Below, piece after piece: positions 61,583-64,000 of a stretch of 64,000 nt of DNA. Numbering within the stretch: position 1 is the stretch's first letter; each line of letters starts with the position of its first letter. The notes under the pieces are model-generated. The model was not told the DNA's origin. It did not search any database and saw only the letters and a list, made by a program, of their open reading frames with translations. The position numbers were made by a program, and so were the translations under genes. The stretch covers positions 372,001-436,000 of the forward strand of contig JANQQL010000001.1 of NCBI GenBank assembly GCA_028289345.1, given 5' to 3'. Source of the stretch: Planctomycetota bacterium (GTDB lineage Bacteria; Planctomycetota; B15-G4; SIAN01).

Positions 61583-63157
61583 TCATGAATCGCTCGAGTC
61601 GAGTGCGATCAGACGCTGCAGCGCCGTGGCCATGACCTGGCCCGCAAGGCGGTTGCCTCTTGCGTTGAAGTGGGTGTCTTGCCGGTGGTAAAGGTGCCGG
61701 CGACCATCCGCCAGCGGTTCGACTTGGCGGAATTCCGGCAAGAGATCGACGAAGGAAATACCCTGCTCCGTGAGCCATTCGATGAGCACGGTTTGGGCGC
61801 GATCCCGTTCCAGTTTCTTTGCAGGAAATCGCTGGCGAAGCACCTCCCACAGCGCGTCTTCGACCTGAAATTCGTCGGGGATCAGCACCACGAGCAACGG
61901 GGTATCGCCAGCCAACCTTCTCATTTCGGTAAGCACGGCGAACGCTCGCTCGAAACGATCGTCCTGGGAAGCACAGATTCCGCGAGCGCGACGCTGCTCG
62001 ATGTCCAAGAACGCGGTCTCGGAGAACGTCTCCGCTTCCAACATGGGATCCGCAAGCCACGGAAACTCTCGCTCCAACTCGGCCTTGCTGCGCTCGCTCA
62101 GGCGGCGGGCATCCGCCCCTTGCGGGGTGCCGAGCCCGGCGGATCGAGAGGACTCCCGCCACAGCACGCCAACACGTCGCACCACCACCGGCAAGTGAAA
62201 ACGGTCGAGATCGAAGCGCCCGTACTCCCTGGGCGGCGACTCGCCCCGGGGCTTCCCGTGGCGCGTGCCGGGGACCAGGTCATTGCCGACGAAAAGATTG
62301 ACCACCAGTACATCCGGTGAAAGCGGCAAGGCCTCCGTTTCCATCAGGGAGCGGTATTCCTCGAGGCCGATGCCCGACACGCCGATGTTGAACACCTCCA
62401 CGTGGGACATCCGTTCTTCGCACACGGTGGTGAAGTGGTACTCCCAGGGAACTGCCCCTTGGCTGAACGAGTCTCCGATGCTGACGATGACTCGAGACCC
62501 CGGTGGCGCGACAAATTCTTCGTCCACGTAGCCCAGCGAGTTGCGCGGTCGGCCGTAGTGCAACGAGAAGGGTTCCGTTCGATGGGCCGCCAGCCGCTCC
62601 GAAAGACTGGCGCCGTGACGATCCAGCAGCGGACTCGGAAACAAGTGCGAGGCTCCTCGAACTCCGCACTCGCCCAGAATCAACAAGAGCGCCACGTTTC
62701 CAAGAATGAGATCGGCGATTCGAAGCATCCGCGGGGAGGACCCGACCCGACAGAAAGAGTCTGGTCGAAACGAAACAAGAAGCAGTCCCGAAGCAACCAG
62801 TCCCGCAGCGACCGCTCGCGTGGCTTCGATCACCCGCGAGTGCCCGATCAAAACTTCAAGCGCATGGAGCAACCACCATGCAGCGAACACGTAAAGCGTC
62901 CAGCGCAGTGCCCCAAAGCTCACCCGGCCTCCGCGAAGCAGAGCGCGGAATCCCAGGACGAGCCAGGCGAAGGCCGACAACACGCAGGCCACCAACCCTC
63001 CCCAGTACCATCCTCCCAATGCCGCCGGAAGCGGCCCCGGCTGAAAGAACCACGACCATGCAGCCGAACCGGCCCACCAAGCTCCTCCCAGACTTGCGAG
63101 GACGATCACCGCGGTTCCCGCGATTGACTTTGTGCCACGCAAGGTCGAGGCAGTCAC
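61583..63157 (-). CDS. Membrane-anchored SGNH/GDSL-like hydrolase
   Basis: Four or five hydrophobic helices in the first 165 residues are followed by a soluble SGNH domain. It shows VIVSIGDS230FSQG (nucleophile block), VFNIGVSGIGLEEY (Gly block), VVNLFVGNDL (Asn block) and, near the end, RQDTHFNARGNRLAG with the Asp-x-His pair. All four SGNH blocks are present, so an esterase or O-acetyl transfer/hydrolysis activity on an extracellular glycan is plausible. GTG 63157 has no strong ribosome site. The YiiX-like gene lies 16 bases upstream and is probably cotranscribed. Confidence 0.82.
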   Translation of the reverse strand: MTASTLRGTKSIAGTAVIVLASLGGAWWAGSAAWSWFFQPGPLPAALGGWYWGGLVACVLSAFAWLVLGFRALLRGGRVSFGALRWTLYVFAAWWLLHALEVLIGHSRVIEATRAVAAGLVASGLLLVSFRPDSFCRVGSSPRMLRIADLILGNVALLLILGECGVRGASHLFPSPLLDRHGASLSERLAAHRTEPFSLHYGRPRNSLGYVDEEFVAPPGSRVIVSIGDSFSQGAVPWEYHFTTVCEERMSHVEVFNIGVSGIGLEEYRSLMETEALPLSPDVLVVNLFVGNDLVPGTRHGKPRGESPPREYGRFDLDRFHLPVVVRRVGVLWRESSRSAGLGTPQGADARRLSERSKAELEREFPWLADPMLEAETFSETAFLDIEQRRARGICASQDDRFERAFAVLTEMRRLAGDTPLLVVLIPDEFQVEDALWEVLRQRFPAKKLERDRAQTVLIEWLTEQGISFVDLLPEFRQVEPLADGRRHLYHRQDTHFNARGNRLAGQVMATALQRLIALDSSDS

Positions 63158-63173
63158 TGACCGGACACCCGGG

Positions 63174-63869
63174 CTATGGATCGAGGTCGTAACCGCGTTG
63201 CGCCATGAGCTGCAGCGGGGCTGCGCGCGCCAGGTCTCGGGGAGTGATGATCAGTCGCTCCAAAGGCACCGGGCCACCTTCGAGTCGTCGAATGAGATCC
63301 TGATAGGGTTGCCAACGCAGTTCTTCCAATCGCCCGGTCTTGCCGAGCGCATGCCCCGTCACCCGACGGTACGATTTTTCGATCAGCTCGGAACAATAGA
63401 TGAGTTCGTCATCCATGCGATAGCGCGAATCGTAGGGGCGCCCCAGGAACTCTCGCACCGCACTCAAGATCTGCGGGACCAAGGGTTGTTCCGCCGGACT
63501 CCACCGATAGGCGGCGAAAGCACCACCGCGACCGCGCTTCAAGAAGTCCTGCAGTGGGACGGCACGCACGCGGCCGAGTGCTTCGTACACCACCCATTGG
63601 CCGTCTCTTTCAGCCACGATGCCACAGTGGGAAAATGGCGAGTCCGTGGCACCTTCGATCATCTCGACCCACGGAGACCGGGGGAGGGACTGGAACACGA
63701 CGTCGCCGTCCAGGGGAGTGAAGGGCAGCCCCTGGCTTTGCTTCCAAAACACGACGGCGGCAATGGACGCGACCAGGACGATCGCCCACCCCCGCGAGCT
63801 TCCGGAGGCTCGCGGGGGCGATCGCCGTCGCTGCCGAGGAGATCGCCGGAGTTCCTGGTCATCGCCCAT
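63174..63869 (-). CDS. YiiX-like permuted NlpC/P60 (papain-fold) protein, membrane-anchored
   Basis: A basic N-terminus and one helix (AIVLVASIAAVVFW) anchor the protein. The domain reads LDGDVVFQSLPRS, then SPFSH81CGIV and VVYEALGRVRAVPL, and finally DDELIYC159SELIEKSYRR. This order, with His before Cys, is that of the circularly permuted NlpC/P60 family (YiiX/YebB). These are cysteine hydrolases acting on amide or ester bonds of lipids or peptidoglycan; the exact substrate is unknown. His81, Cys159 and an acidic/amide partner are present. ATG 63869 is the start. Confidence 0.83.
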   Translation of the reverse strand: MGDDQELRRSPRQRRRSPPRASGSSRGWAIVLVASIAAVVFWKQSQGLPFTPLDGDVVFQSLPRSPWVEMIEGATDSPFSHCGIVAERDGQWVVYEALGRVRAVPLQDFLKRGRGGAFAAYRWSPAEQPLVPQILSAVREFLGRPYDSRYRMDDELIYCSELIEKSYRRVTGHALGKTGRLEELRWQPYQDLIRRLEGGPVPLERLIITPRDLARAAPLQLMAQRGYDLDP

Positions 63870-63894
63870 GAAGAGTGCTACCTACAATGCTCTC

Positions 63895-64000
63895 ATGGGT
63901 CACACTGTCCGCCCCCCCTCCGCTTCCTTGACGCGATTTCACGAGACGACCCTCGTGATCAGCGCCTTGATGCATTGGATTCCGGCATTCCGCGGTCAAT
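63895..64000 (+). CDS. Possible start of a gene truncated by the window edge
   Basis: A frame from ATG 63895 (or 63868) stays open to the window end (MGHTVRPPSASLTRFHETT, then ISALMHWIPAFRGQ). There is no clear ribosome site and too little sequence to judge. It is divergent from the YiiX-like gene. Confidence 0.25.
   Translation, partial: MGHTVRPPSASLTRFHETTLVISALMHWIPAFRGQ

Overview
The window is GC-rich, densely coded bacterial chromosome. The gene content suggests a Planctomycetota-like organism: large secreted Gly-rich and Ig-like lipoproteins, several alkaline-phosphatase/sulfatase-fold enzymes, PMT/ZomB-like membrane glycosyltransferases, a fused isobutyryl-CoA mutase, an eboA-eboB pair and a Ser/Thr-kinase-like membrane protein. 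No rRNA, tRNA or phylogenetic marker is visible, so the phylum is an inference.

Layout. 54-995: a secreted thioredoxin-like protein whose frame runs through an in-frame TGA exactly where the first residue of a CxxC motif belongs, so it is probably a selenoprotein with a UxxC centre. 1118-5869: a lipoprotein, eboA-eboB and an alpha/beta-hydrolase lipoprotein. 5910-21187 (minus): five tandem paralogues of about 1000 residues each, Gly-rich surface lipoproteins. 21464-34072 (minus): an isopropylmalate/isocitrate dehydrogenase-family enzyme, then a long coupled operon read from meaB leftwards: MeaB GTPase, IcmF, a stand-alone B12-binding protein, a small helix-turn-helix protein, an acyl-CoA dehydrogenase homologue, two thiolases, 3-hydroxybutyryl-CoA dehydrogenase, a cyclophilin and enoyl-CoA hydratase. 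Together these would convert isobutyryl-CoA to butyryl-CoA and then to acetyl-CoA. 34253-42285: two polytopic GT-C-like proteins interleaved with three sulfatase-fold enzymes that all carry Thr at the nucleophile position. 42183-43490: an MFS transporter. 43593-46662: a sucrose-phosphate-synthase-like GT4, a GH100-like glycosidase and an HPt protein. 46828-54096: a four-gene overlapping operon with two exported proteins, a lipoprotein and a membrane-anchored pseudokinase. 54097-59302: two paralogous secreted beta-propeller-like proteins, interleaved with three copies of a noncoding element. The element has a conserved core of about 103 nt bounded by 28-31 bp inverted repeats whose sequence differs between copies but stays self-complementary. 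59366-63869 (minus): a long acyl-CoA dehydrogenase, an SGNH-like membrane protein and a YiiX-like permuted NlpC/P60 protein.

The observations most worth following are the TGA-containing thioredoxin-like gene, the covarying hairpin element, the pseudokinase operon, the five-gene lipoprotein array, and the IcmF operon with its apparently base-less acyl-CoA dehydrogenase and extra B12 and GTPase partners.
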